Shown: piece after piece, positions 34,628 to 41,236 of the stretch | Layout of the letters: each line of letters opens with the position of its first letter | Numbering within the stretch: position 1 is the first letter of the stretch | Assembly: GCA_934271195.1 (NCBI GenBank) | Contig: CAKQRB010000022.1 | Coordinates: 1 to 47,673, forward strand | Reading direction: 5' to 3' | Source of the DNA: an uncultured Alphaproteobacteria bacterium | GTDB lineage: Bacteria > Pseudomonadota > Alphaproteobacteria > RF32 > CAG-239 | Length of the DNA stretch: 47,673 nt | Position numbers and translations under genes: made by a program | Notes under the pieces: model-generated | Database searches by the model: none | The model's input: only the letters and a program-made list of their open reading frames with translations | What the model was told of the DNA's origin: nothing

Positions 34628-34652
34628 CATCCTTAATCGGGATGTTTTTTTT
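34628..34652 (+). terminator. Hairpin with T tract, no gene before it
   Basis: CATCC/GGATG with loop TTAATCG and eight T. It follows about 90 bases after the tRNA terminator with no frame between, so it may end a short untranslated RNA or be a second, back-up terminator. The 34540-34625 stretch shows nothing else. Confidence 0.5.
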
Positions 34653-34738
34653 GTGTGCCGATGTGATTTTGTATTTTATAATCAGTTGGATCTGTTGTAT
34701 CTTACCTTTGATAGTTTCATAGTGTAGGAGGTGTTGTT

Positions 34739-35008
34739 TTGTATTGTATTTTACAAAATGAACGCGATGAGTTGTTGTTTATCATTGATGATACGCACAA
34801 TCGTGAGGTTAGCGAGCCGATTTTTGAGTATTGCAAAGAGGCTAAAACCGCCTGTTTGAAGAAAAATGCCGAAACAGTCGTTGACTTGGAACATGTGAAC
34901 GAAAGTATTGAAGGCGCTTTGCTGAAGGCAGACAAGGTTTATTTGATTGAACGTTCTTCCGAAGATACGGTTTGCGACAACTATATTGCGGTTGTAAAGG
35001 TGGTATAA
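34739..35008 (+). CDS. Small hypothetical protein, 89 residues
   Basis: Starts at TTG 34739, supported by a perfect AGGAGG (34726-34731) seven bases upstream. The protein is soluble and acidic, with alternating strands and helices (CILQNERDELLFIIDD, later ADKVYLIERS). It contains four Cys but no clear metal motif. No family recognised. It begins a run of small genes (35022, 35236, 35644) on the same strand. Confidence 0.6.
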   Translation: MYCILQNERDELLFIIDDTHNREVSEPIFEYCKEAKTACLKKNAETVVDLEHVNESIEGALLKADKVYLIERSSEDTVCDNYIAVVKVV

Positions 35009-35021
35009 AGGTATTTATTTG

Positions 35022-35192
35022 ATGAAAATGAATGTGTTTTCAGATTTCTTTTACTGTAGTAAGATCAAAATTTTTTCCGGTTGGGATGATAACGGTGCGC
35101 TGGTTGCGGAAAATGTGTCTGATTTGTCGGAGATTTTGCAGACGTTGTGGCAGAAAGATGAAGAAAATGCAAAAAAGTGTTCTGACTTTTGA
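35022..35192 (+). CDS. Very small hypothetical protein, 56 residues
   Basis: A frame from ATG 35022 to TGA 35190-35192, 13 bases after the preceding stop, with AAAGG about ten bases upstream. It encodes a short acidic protein beginning MKMNVFSDFFYCSK and containing FSGWDDNGALVAENV, a composition that looks like a real folded protein. It has no known family. It may be translated with the 89-residue gene. Confidence 0.5.
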   Translation: MKMNVFSDFFYCSKIKIFSGWDDNGALVAENVSDLSEILQTLWQKDEENAKKCSDF

Positions 35193-35235
35193 TTTTGGCA
35201 ACAAAAATTCCTATTTATATAAATGAGCAGAATTT

Positions 35236-35577
35236 ATGGAAGGAAAGACTTTGGAACGTTTTTTATCAATTTTGTTTATGGCTGCTGCCGGATTTTTGTT
35301 TTTTATGTTTCTGGGGGTGGCGCTTTACATTGGTCTGATTTTGTGTCTGGCGTTGGTCGCGTTTGTTTTTATTACGGCAGGAGCCGAAAAAGCCGGAGAA
35401 TGGTGGCGTCGGAATTATCCTGTTTTTATCGGGTGGTACCAGCGGATGAAAATGCACATTAAAAATAAGATTGAGCCTCAGGGATTTTATGAAGTGCATG
35501 AAGTTGATCCGGACAAGGTCGAACTTTTGACGCCGGAAGAATATGAAAAGCGAAAAAGGAATCGTTCTGACAGATAA
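35236..35577 (+). CDS. Small hypothetical membrane protein
   Basis: A 113-residue protein with two close membrane segments (about 9-30 and 32-52) and a basic-acidic soluble tail that ends in Lys/Arg-rich residues. A conserved-looking EWWRRNYPVFIGWYQ follows the membrane part. No good ribosome binding site is visible before ATG 35236. No family recognised. Confidence 0.6.
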   Translation: MEGKTLERFLSILFMAAAGFLFFMFLGVALYIGLILCLALVAFVFITAGAEKAGEWWRRNYPVFIGWYQRMKMHIKNKIEPQGFYEVHEVDPDKVELLTPEEYEKRKRNRSDR

Positions 35578-35643
35578 AAGATTGAATTTTTTATAAAATT
35601 AAATAGAATATAGTTGCTTGAAACGATTTGTCAGGAGGTGGGC

Positions 35644-36048
35644 ATGAAACACGTTATACCGATTATTCCCTGGTCTTATAATCAGATTTTGGAAGGAAAG
35701 AAAAAAATTCAACTGGCGGTTTTTGACAAAGTGGCCCAGCAGGTGCGGGTGAATGATGAAATTGAATTTGAGAATGTTCTTACCAAAGAAAAACTCTCCT
35801 GCCTAGTGAACGGTTTTGCGATCTTTGAAAATTTTGACATTATGGTCGATACTTTGCCGCCTGAACTTTTTGGGTATAATGATCGCAAAGAGGTTAAAGT
35901 AAGAATAAATCGTTTGTTTCCGAAAGAAGAAACCGAAAATAATTTTGCCGTCGGTTTTTTTATCAGGCCGATTTTGCCGCAGGCACAGCGTGAGCGGGCG
36001 CCAAAGTTTAATTTTGAACGTTTGCCGGAGCAATATGTCAGGGATTGA
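35644..36048 (+). CDS. ASCH/PUA-like protein
   Basis: A 134-residue protein. The start is ATG 35644, because AGGAGG sits just upstream, rather than an in-frame TTG 30 bases earlier. The pattern ILEGKKKIQLAVFDKVAQQVRVNDEIEFEN, then a LSCLVNG strand and LPPELFGYND, fits the ASCH domain, a PUA-like fold thought to bind RNA or modified bases. The C-terminal part (about 90-134) is not part of that domain. The assignment is by pattern only. Confidence 0.6.
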   Translation: MKHVIPIIPWSYNQILEGKKKIQLAVFDKVAQQVRVNDEIEFENVLTKEKLSCLVNGFAIFENFDIMVDTLPPELFGYNDRKEVKVRINRLFPKEETENNFAVGFFIRPILPQAQRERAPKFNFERLPEQYVRD

Positions 36049-36098
36049 ATTCCTGAAAAAATCATATACATCCTTTGTATTGATTAAAGGAGGGCAAA

Positions 36099-36698
36099 AT
36101 GAAAAAAGAATTAGCTGAAATGATTGAAAGACGCCGATCAATTTATGATTTGGGGGCAAAAAAGGTTTTATCGGAACAAGAAATTTGTGATATTGTAAGA
36201 GAAGCAGTCAAATATTGTCCGACGGCTTTTAATTCGCAGAGCGCACGTGTGGTTGTGCTGTTTGACGAAAAGCACTACAAGTTTTGGGATATTGTTTTAC
36301 AGGAGTTGAAAAAGGTTGCATCGGCGGACGGTTTTGCTAAGACAGAGCTTAAGATTGCATCTTTTGCAGCCGGATATGCGACGATTTTGTTTTTTGAGGA
36401 CATGGAGACGGTGGAAGGTTTGCAAAAGAGTTTTCCGCTTTATGCCGAGAATTTCGGAAAGTGGTCGTTGCAGGCAAACGGAATGCTGGAGTATATTATC
36501 TGGACGGCGCTGGAAGCCGGAGGCGCAGGCGCTTCGCTGCAACATTATAATCCGCTGATTGATGCGGCGATAAAAAAGGAATGGAAGCTTCCGGAAAGCT
36601 GGATGCTTCTGGCTCAGATGCCTGTGGGGAGTGTAGAAGCTCCGGCCGGAGAAAAAACTTTTTTGCCTATAGATGAAAGAGTTAAAATTTTTAAATAA
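36099..36698 (+). CDS. Nitroreductase-family protein (FRM2-like)
   Basis: A 199-residue FMN-dependent oxidoreductase. The N-terminus ERRRSIYDLG, the phosphate-binding region with AFNSQSARVVVL, and a helix GMLEYIIWTALEAGGAGASLQHYNP match the FRM2/HBN1-like branch of nitroreductases. It probably reduces nitro or quinone compounds with NAD(P)H. AAAGGAGG precedes the start. It lies directly before tRNA-Ser and has no visible terminator of its own. Confidence 0.85.
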   Translation: MKKELAEMIERRRSIYDLGAKKVLSEQEICDIVREAVKYCPTAFNSQSARVVVLFDEKHYKFWDIVLQELKKVASADGFAKTELKIASFAAGYATILFFEDMETVEGLQKSFPLYAENFGKWSLQANGMLEYIIWTALEAGGAGASLQHYNPLIDAAIKKEWKLPESWMLLAQMPVGSVEAPAGEKTFLPIDERVKIFK

Positions 36699-36701
36699 TA
36701 C

Positions 36702-36730
36702 TTGCCAAATTGATTATTTCGCCGTATAAA
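36702..36730 (+). promoter_or_regulatory. Promoter of tRNA-Ser(CGA)
   Basis: TTGCCA (36702-36707) and TATAAA (36725-36730) with a 17-base spacer, just before the tRNA. Confidence 0.6.
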
Positions 36731-36741
36731 ATCCGACATAT

Positions 36742-36833
36742 GGAGAGATGGCAGAGTGGTCGAATGCGGTTGACTCGAAATCAATTGTACTCTTTATGGG
36801 GTACCTAGGGTTCGAATCCCTATCTCTCCGCCA
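36742..36833 (+). tRNA. tRNA-Ser (anticodon CGA)
   Basis: A class II tRNA with a long variable arm and encoded CCA. Acceptor GGAGAGA pairs with TCTCTCC. The anticodon loop reads CTCGAAA (anticodon CGA at 36776-36778), so it reads UCG. T arm TAGGG-TTCGAAT-CCCTA. Confidence 0.95.
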
Positions 36834-36845
36834 ATAAAACATAAA

Positions 36846-36866
36846 GCCCACCCTTGCGGTGGGTTT
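36846..36866 (+). terminator. Terminator of tRNA-Ser(CGA)
   Basis: CCCACC/GGTGGG with loop CTTGC, then TTTTG. Confidence 0.8.
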
Positions 36867-37137
36867 TGTGTTTTAGTTTGTGGAGTGTTGGGATTTGAAC
36901 CCTAGAGGGAAGGGTTCGACTACCAGCGAAACTTCTCTTAGCTTTGTGAGGCATAGCCGCTGCAAAGGTTAGTTGTTCCCGTAAGTAGAAAGGCTTAGCC
37001 TTTCGTAGCGACGGAAAGGCGGGCGAGAGAACGCCGGTCAGCCTTTGGAGTGATGAGCGTCTGTGTGAAAAATGTGTCGGAAACTTTTTAGTAATATTTT
37101 AAGGCAAAAATATCAGAGTGTTCTCGGAGTTTAAAAC
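36867..37137. other. Non-coding stretch with tRNA-like inverted repeat
   Basis: No convincing frame is seen. The segment 36890-36905 is the inverse of the tRNA-Ser T-arm (36805-36820) with one mismatch, and the bases after it on the minus strand resemble an acceptor arm. A GC-rich part holds the hairpin GAAAGGC-TTA-GCCTTTC (36988-37004). It may be a decayed tRNA or an attachment-site relic; nothing else is visible. Confidence 0.35.
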
Positions 37138-37148
37138 AGGAGAGCCTG

Positions 37149-37235
37149 ATGGTTTATGTATATTTATTTTGTGCAATTGTTTGTGAGGTTTTTGCCACGG
37201 CTTTTTTGAAGGCAGCGGAAGAGTTTGTCGTTTAA
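37149..37235 (+). pseudogene. Remnant of an SMR-family drug transporter (EmrE-like)
   Basis: A 28-codon frame with a good AGGAGAG site (37138-37144) encodes a peptide starting MVYVYLFCAIVCEVFATAFLK. It fits the first helix of small multidrug resistance proteins, including the essential glutamate (E13 here, E14 in EmrE) and the ATxxLKxxEx motif. It then stops at TAA 37233-37235. Normal members have about 105 residues and four helices. The bases after it are the 3' end of the convergent antiporter gene, so the rest was lost, not frameshifted. A live single-helix peptide is less likely but possible. Confidence 0.6.
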
Positions 37236-39151
37236 TTTTTTCCGGCTGTTTTTTCTTCGGAAGCAGAAGGTTCTTTTGTGCCGTTTAAGTTGTTCAGAAA
37301 TTGGTTTTCAATTTTCATGTATTGATTAAACAACCATTTGGAACGGGATAACAACAACACGGAACCGACCAGCAAAAGCAAAGTGACTTTGGGGTTCTCG
37401 GTTAAAAATTGGTGAACGACCGTGACGATGAAAAAGGCGATTATCAACAGGCGGAAGCTAGTTAAGACCATTAACGGCAGACGATTGATTTTTTTAGCCG
37501 TCCAAAGCTTGTGGTATAAATTTGCAACTTTATTGTTAGAGATGAAGAAGTTTTTAGCACCGCTCTGTTCTTCGGCAACATTACAAAAACCGATTTTTTC
37601 CTCTATTTTGCGGGCGATGGAAATTTTGGCGGAATCTTTGTCTTTAACCGGAAGCATGAAGCAGAATGCCGAAGCGAGTTTGTCTTTTAACAGACTCGGC
37701 AAAATAGCTTCCCAGCCGATGAGGGCTTTTAAGAAAGGGGACATTAGTGCAAAGGTAATAACAGTAACAATCAAACGCGCCGAAAAACCTGAGAAAATGG
37801 TATTAACGAAAGGTTTGACGGCATAGCCCGAAAGGCCGATAATGGTATAAAGAATCATAGCAAGCAAGCCCAGTCTGGCAAAGTAGTTTTTGAACAGCAT
37901 TTGCCAAAGTTGTTCTTCGTGTTTGTTTTCTTTTGCGGTAGCATTTTGCTCAATATATTTGTTCCATGAGGTCGGCAGGCGTTTACCGAGCTGTTTGTAT
38001 ACCGGTTCGGAAGATTTTATCATCATCGGCGTCAGAAAGGTGGTAATCACGGAAACAGCCACGATAATCGGATAGACTTTGGCATCTAAAATACCGATGC
38101 TCATGCCGAGACTGGCAATAATAAAGGCAAATTCGCCGACCTGTGCCAATGCAAAGCCTCCTTGTACGGCGGTTTTGAGTGTTTGACCGGAAAAGACAAA
38201 GCCTAAACAGGAAAAGGCGACTTTACCGGAAATAACAATCAGAGTGATGACAAATATCGGCCAGGCGTATTGAATGAACATGGCGGGATTGACCATCATG
38301 CCGACAGATACGAAGAAGACCGCTCCAAAAAAGTCTTTCAGCGGCTTCATGTTTTTTTCTATTCGTTCAATGATTTCGGTTTCGGCCAGAATGGAGCCCA
38401 TGATGAAGGCGCCGAGGGCAGAGGAAAAACCTGATGAGGTGGCGAGCAGAACCATGCCGAAGCACATACTGATTGTGATGAGAAGCAGCATTTCATCTGT
38501 TAAAAAACCGGTGATTTTTTTCAGGAAAGTCGGAACAATGTAAATGCCGATAACAAAGCACAATACCAAAAAAAAGACCAGTTTTAAGGTGCTCAGGGCA
38601 AGTTCTTTGCCGTCAATGGTGTTGCCGAGGGCGATTGTCGGCAAAAGAACCAGAAGCAAGATGCCGACAATGTCTTCAACAACCAAAACGCCGAAAACCA
38701 AATCTGTGAATTTTTGTTTTTTGACATTTAAGTCATCAAAGGCTTTGATGATGATGGTGGTGGAAGACATGGAAATCATGCTGCCGAGGAAAAAGCTGTC
38801 CATAACAGACCAGCCAAGCAGCAGGCCGACGTTATAGCCCAGAAAAAGCATAAACAAGATGTTGACCGTGGCTGTTATCATGGCAGATTTTCCGACGTTC
38901 ATCATCTTTTTGAAGCTGAATTCCAATCCGAGCCCGAACAACAGGAATATGACGCCGATATCTGCCCAGATTGTGAGATTTTGTTGGTCTGATACTGCGG
39001 GTAAAAAGTTAAAATACGGTCCGGCGAAAATTCCGGCCAGAATGTATCCCAGAACGGCAGGCTGTTTTAATCTTTTGAAAATCAACGTAATTATGCCGGC
39101 GTAAATCGTTATTAATGTAAGGTCTGTAATCAGTGCATGAATCGAGTGCAT
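37232..39151 (-). CDS. KefB-like monovalent cation:proton antiporter (CPA2)
   Basis: A 639-residue membrane protein. The first 400 residues form a CPA2 Na+/H+ exchanger domain with about 12 segments, including GLGLEFSFKKM and VVEDIVGILLLVLLP, which holds the ion-binding Asp. The C-terminal part (about 415-620) has extra membrane segments and a charged tail. The cytosolic Rossmann/TrkA-N (RCK) domain of KefB/KefC is absent. A similar tail occurs in Bacteroidetes antiporters. It moves K+ or Na+ against protons. AGGA lies seven bases before the start. Its 3' end overlaps the SMR remnant by three bases. Confidence 0.85.
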   Translation of the reverse strand: MHSIHALITDLTLITIYAGIITLIFKRLKQPAVLGYILAGIFAGPYFNFLPAVSDQQNLTIWADIGVIFLLFGLGLEFSFKKMMNVGKSAMITATVNILFMLFLGYNVGLLLGWSVMDSFFLGSMISMSSTTIIIKAFDDLNVKKQKFTDLVFGVLVVEDIVGILLLVLLPTIALGNTIDGKELALSTLKLVFFLVLCFVIGIYIVPTFLKKITGFLTDEMLLLITISMCFGMVLLATSSGFSSALGAFIMGSILAETEIIERIEKNMKPLKDFFGAVFFVSVGMMVNPAMFIQYAWPIFVITLIVISGKVAFSCLGFVFSGQTLKTAVQGGFALAQVGEFAFIIASLGMSIGILDAKVYPIIVAVSVITTFLTPMMIKSSEPVYKQLGKRLPTSWNKYIEQNATAKENKHEEQLWQMLFKNYFARLGLLAMILYTIIGLSGYAVKPFVNTIFSGFSARLIVTVITFALMSPFLKALIGWEAILPSLLKDKLASAFCFMLPVKDKDSAKISIARKIEEKIGFCNVAEEQSGAKNFFISNNKVANLYHKLWTAKKINRLPLMVLTSFRLLIIAFFIVTVVHQFLTENPKVTLLLLVGSVLLLSRSKWLFNQYMKIENQFLNNLNGTKEPSASEEKTAGKN

Positions 39152-39259
39152 GGATTTTTCCTGTTCTGGTTATGGCTTTTAACCGTTTGAATTTAGCATA
39201 GAAATCTTAAAATTTTGTTAGAAGATAAAGTTGTTTTTTGCAATAAGGCGATGATGTTT

Positions 39260-39709
39260 TTATTTTTTCGCACATTGCGGAAATTGCTCACAGCTGATAA
39301 TCGGCTGGTTGAGGGTTTTCTGGCGGAGAAGTCGTACATGAACGGGAATACAATTGGAATTGTAAGACTTGCAGGTATTTATCGGAGCTACGGTTGTGCA
39401 ACTGCTGCCATTCCAGACTTTGGGCGGCGGGCACTGGCAGATGTCAAGGAAGATGCTTTGTTTTTTGTTGTATATAAATTGTGCATTCTGCCATTGTCCG
39501 CCAAAGCTCCGACAGCGTTCAACTATCGGAATTTTGATGCAGTTGCGTCCGTCCCAGGCGCGGAGTGGCGGACAGGAAAATTCGGGATTGGCACTGCCGC
39601 AGCGTGTCGAGATAAGTTTTCCGCTTAGATTGTGCGCAAATTTTTTGCAGGCGGCCTGAGTCTCAAAACTCAACAACAACAGCAGGAACAGAAGAAAAGT
39701 CTTCTTCAT
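39260..39709 (-). CDS. Secreted Cys-rich protein
   Basis: A 149-residue protein with a signal peptide (MKKTFLLFLLLLLSFETQA, cleavage near residue 19) and 12 Cys in the mature part. A motif occurs twice: CPPLRAWDGRNC and CPPPKVWNGSSC, each CPP-x2-xW-[DN]-G-x2-C, with further Cys before and after. Disulfide-linked small domains in the periplasm or outside the cell are likely. No known family is named. Its ATG overlaps the stop of the preceding nitroreductase-like gene (TAATG), so it ends the minus-strand operon. Confidence 0.7.
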   Translation of the reverse strand: MKKTFLLFLLLLLSFETQAACKKFAHNLSGKLISTRCGSANPEFSCPPLRAWDGRNCIKIPIVERCRSFGGQWQNAQFIYNKKQSIFLDICQCPPPKVWNGSSCTTVAPINTCKSYNSNCIPVHVRLLRQKTLNQPIISCEQFPQCAKK

Positions 39710-40296
39710 TATTTACTCCAGCCGATGGCCTGAGTTACAATTACTTCTTCATTGTCTTTCAGACGGAGTTCTTTTCCAAGGGTCTGGCGGTCAAAATAGC
39801 CTCGGACAACGTTGTTCAGGCCTTTGGAAGCACAGTACAGCCCGACATTCTGATAGGCCGAGCCGGCGTGTGTCGGCGAGTTTTTTTTGTCACTGCCGAC
39901 AAAAGCCAGATGCAGTGGCGCGTCTTTTACAAAATCCTGCGTATTCAAAATGCTGCGGACATCTTTTTTGCTTATGTTTTCAATGATGTTTTTTTCCGGT
40001 TTGTAGAGCCAAACACCGTCTGCCTGCAAAACATATACTTTCAGGTTTTGTTTGTTTTGAGAGGTCGGAATGCTGTGTTTGCCTTCATGCGTCAATCCCC
40101 AAGCTGTCCAGAGGATTTCGCTCAGGGTTTGGGTATCTATCGGACGGGCGGAAAATTCGCGCGTGGTTTTGCGGGCTGCAATTGCATTCATTAACGGCAT
40201 GCCGCCTTCGGTTTGCGGAACCGGAAGTTTGATTTCTTGTGCCGCGGCGGAAAAACTGATTGAAAGCGCGGATAAAAATGAAAATATTTTAAGCAT
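39709..40296 (-). CDS. Exported nitroreductase-family protein (SagB/ThcOx-like)
   Basis: A 195-residue protein. Start chosen at ATG 40296, after AAAGGAAAAC, because it then begins with a signal peptide (MLKIFSFLSALSISFSAAA). The mature part matches the SagB/ThcOx branch of nitroreductases: LMNAIAARKTTREFSARPI, WTAWGLTHEGK, and C-terminal VVRGYFDRQTL with EEVIVTQAIGWSK. These bind FMN. An exported member is less common; the signal lacks a twin-arginine motif, so FMN would have to be acquired outside. It overlaps the CDF gene end by eight bases. Confidence 0.8.
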   Translation of the reverse strand: MLKIFSFLSALSISFSAAAQEIKLPVPQTEGGMPLMNAIAARKTTREFSARPIDTQTLSEILWTAWGLTHEGKHSIPTSQNKQNLKVYVLQADGVWLYKPEKNIIENISKKDVRSILNTQDFVKDAPLHLAFVGSDKKNSPTHAGSAYQNVGLYCASKGLNNVVRGYFDRQTLGKELRLKDNEEVIVTQAIGWSK

Positions 40297-41236
40297 TTTG
40301 TTTTCCTTTCTTTTTAAAAGGTTTGATTTTGTTGTCCAGACGGTCTTCTTTGATGCCGGCCGGATCCTGATGGATAATAATCTGAGCATCGGGGTATTTG
40401 TGCAGGATTTTTTCTTCTACCATGTTGCAATAATGATGCGCCTGATATAATGGCAGTTCTCCGTCCAGCTCAAGGTGGAATTCAAACAGATAGGTACCGC
40501 CGAGATCTCGGCTGCGAAAATCATGAATGCCGCGGACAAAATCAAAAGACTTGGCATCATTTGCGACTTTGTTTTTGATATTTTCATCAAGTTCTTGATC
40601 AAGAAGCTGGGCGATGGCCTGTTTGGCAAGGTCATAAGCGTTGAACAACAAATAGGCAGAAATAAGAACGGCGGTCAGGGTGTCAAACCACAGCCAGTCG
40701 AAGAACTTAACGACAATCAGGCTGATGACGATTGAACCGTTTGTCAGCAAATCTACGACATAATGGGCACTGTCGGCCAGAATTGCCTGTGATTTGGTCA
40801 GGCGGGCAATCCGACGCTGAAAGGTGATGAGAACAAGCGTGGCAATAATGCTGGCAACCATAATCACAAGGCCTATGCCGGTATCTGCAATCGGCCGCGG
40901 CGCAATAAAACGGCTGAAACCGTCATACATGACAAATAATCCGGAACCGGCAATAAAGGCAGCTTGGGTCAGAGAGCTTAAAGCTTCGGCTTTGCCATAG
41001 CCATAGCGGTGATTTATGCTGGCCGGTTTAGCAGAATAGCGTACGGCAATCAGCGTAATGAGAGAGGCAAAAATGTCTGACAGGCTGTCAACCATCGAAG
41101 ACAATACGGCTAGAGAATCAGTAACCAAAGCGCCGAAGATTTTCAGCAGGCATAAGGCAACGGCCACGGATATGCTGGCACAGGCGGCAAGATTTTTTAA
41201 ACGGTCGCTTTGGGCTTTAGGGAGCGGTGATGACAT
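40289..41236 (-). CDS. Cation diffusion facilitator (FieF/CzcD-like)
   Basis: A 315-residue CDF metal exporter. The start at ATG 41236 follows GGAGA by about ten bases; a longer frame has no ribosome binding site. Six membrane segments carry metal-site motifs: DSLAVLSSMVDSLSD with two spaced Asp, HRYGYGKAEA, and SAHYVVDLLTN (His and Asp four residues apart). The cytosolic C-terminal domain (about 210-300) binds further metal and contains conserved His residues. It exports Zn2+, Fe2+ or Mn2+ using protons. It overlaps the preceding large permease gene by 20 bases. Metal specificity is not set by sequence alone. Confidence 0.93.
   Translation of the reverse strand: MSSPLPKAQSDRLKNLAACASISVAVALCLLKIFGALVTDSLAVLSSMVDSLSDIFASLITLIAVRYSAKPASINHRYGYGKAEALSSLTQAAFIAGSGLFVMYDGFSRFIAPRPIADTGIGLVIMVASIIATLVLITFQRRIARLTKSQAILADSAHYVVDLLTNGSIVISLIVVKFFDWLWFDTLTAVLISAYLLFNAYDLAKQAIAQLLDQELDENIKNKVANDAKSFDFVRGIHDFRSRDLGGTYLFEFHLELDGELPLYQAHHYCNMVEEKILHKYPDAQIIIHQDPAGIKEDRLDNKIKPFKKKGKQNA

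Noticed and set aside
36890..36990. 3' end of a tmRNA or a complete tRNA on the minus strand
   Set aside because: There is no CCA end, no matching acceptor 5' half and no tag-coding frame; only the T-arm resemblance remains.
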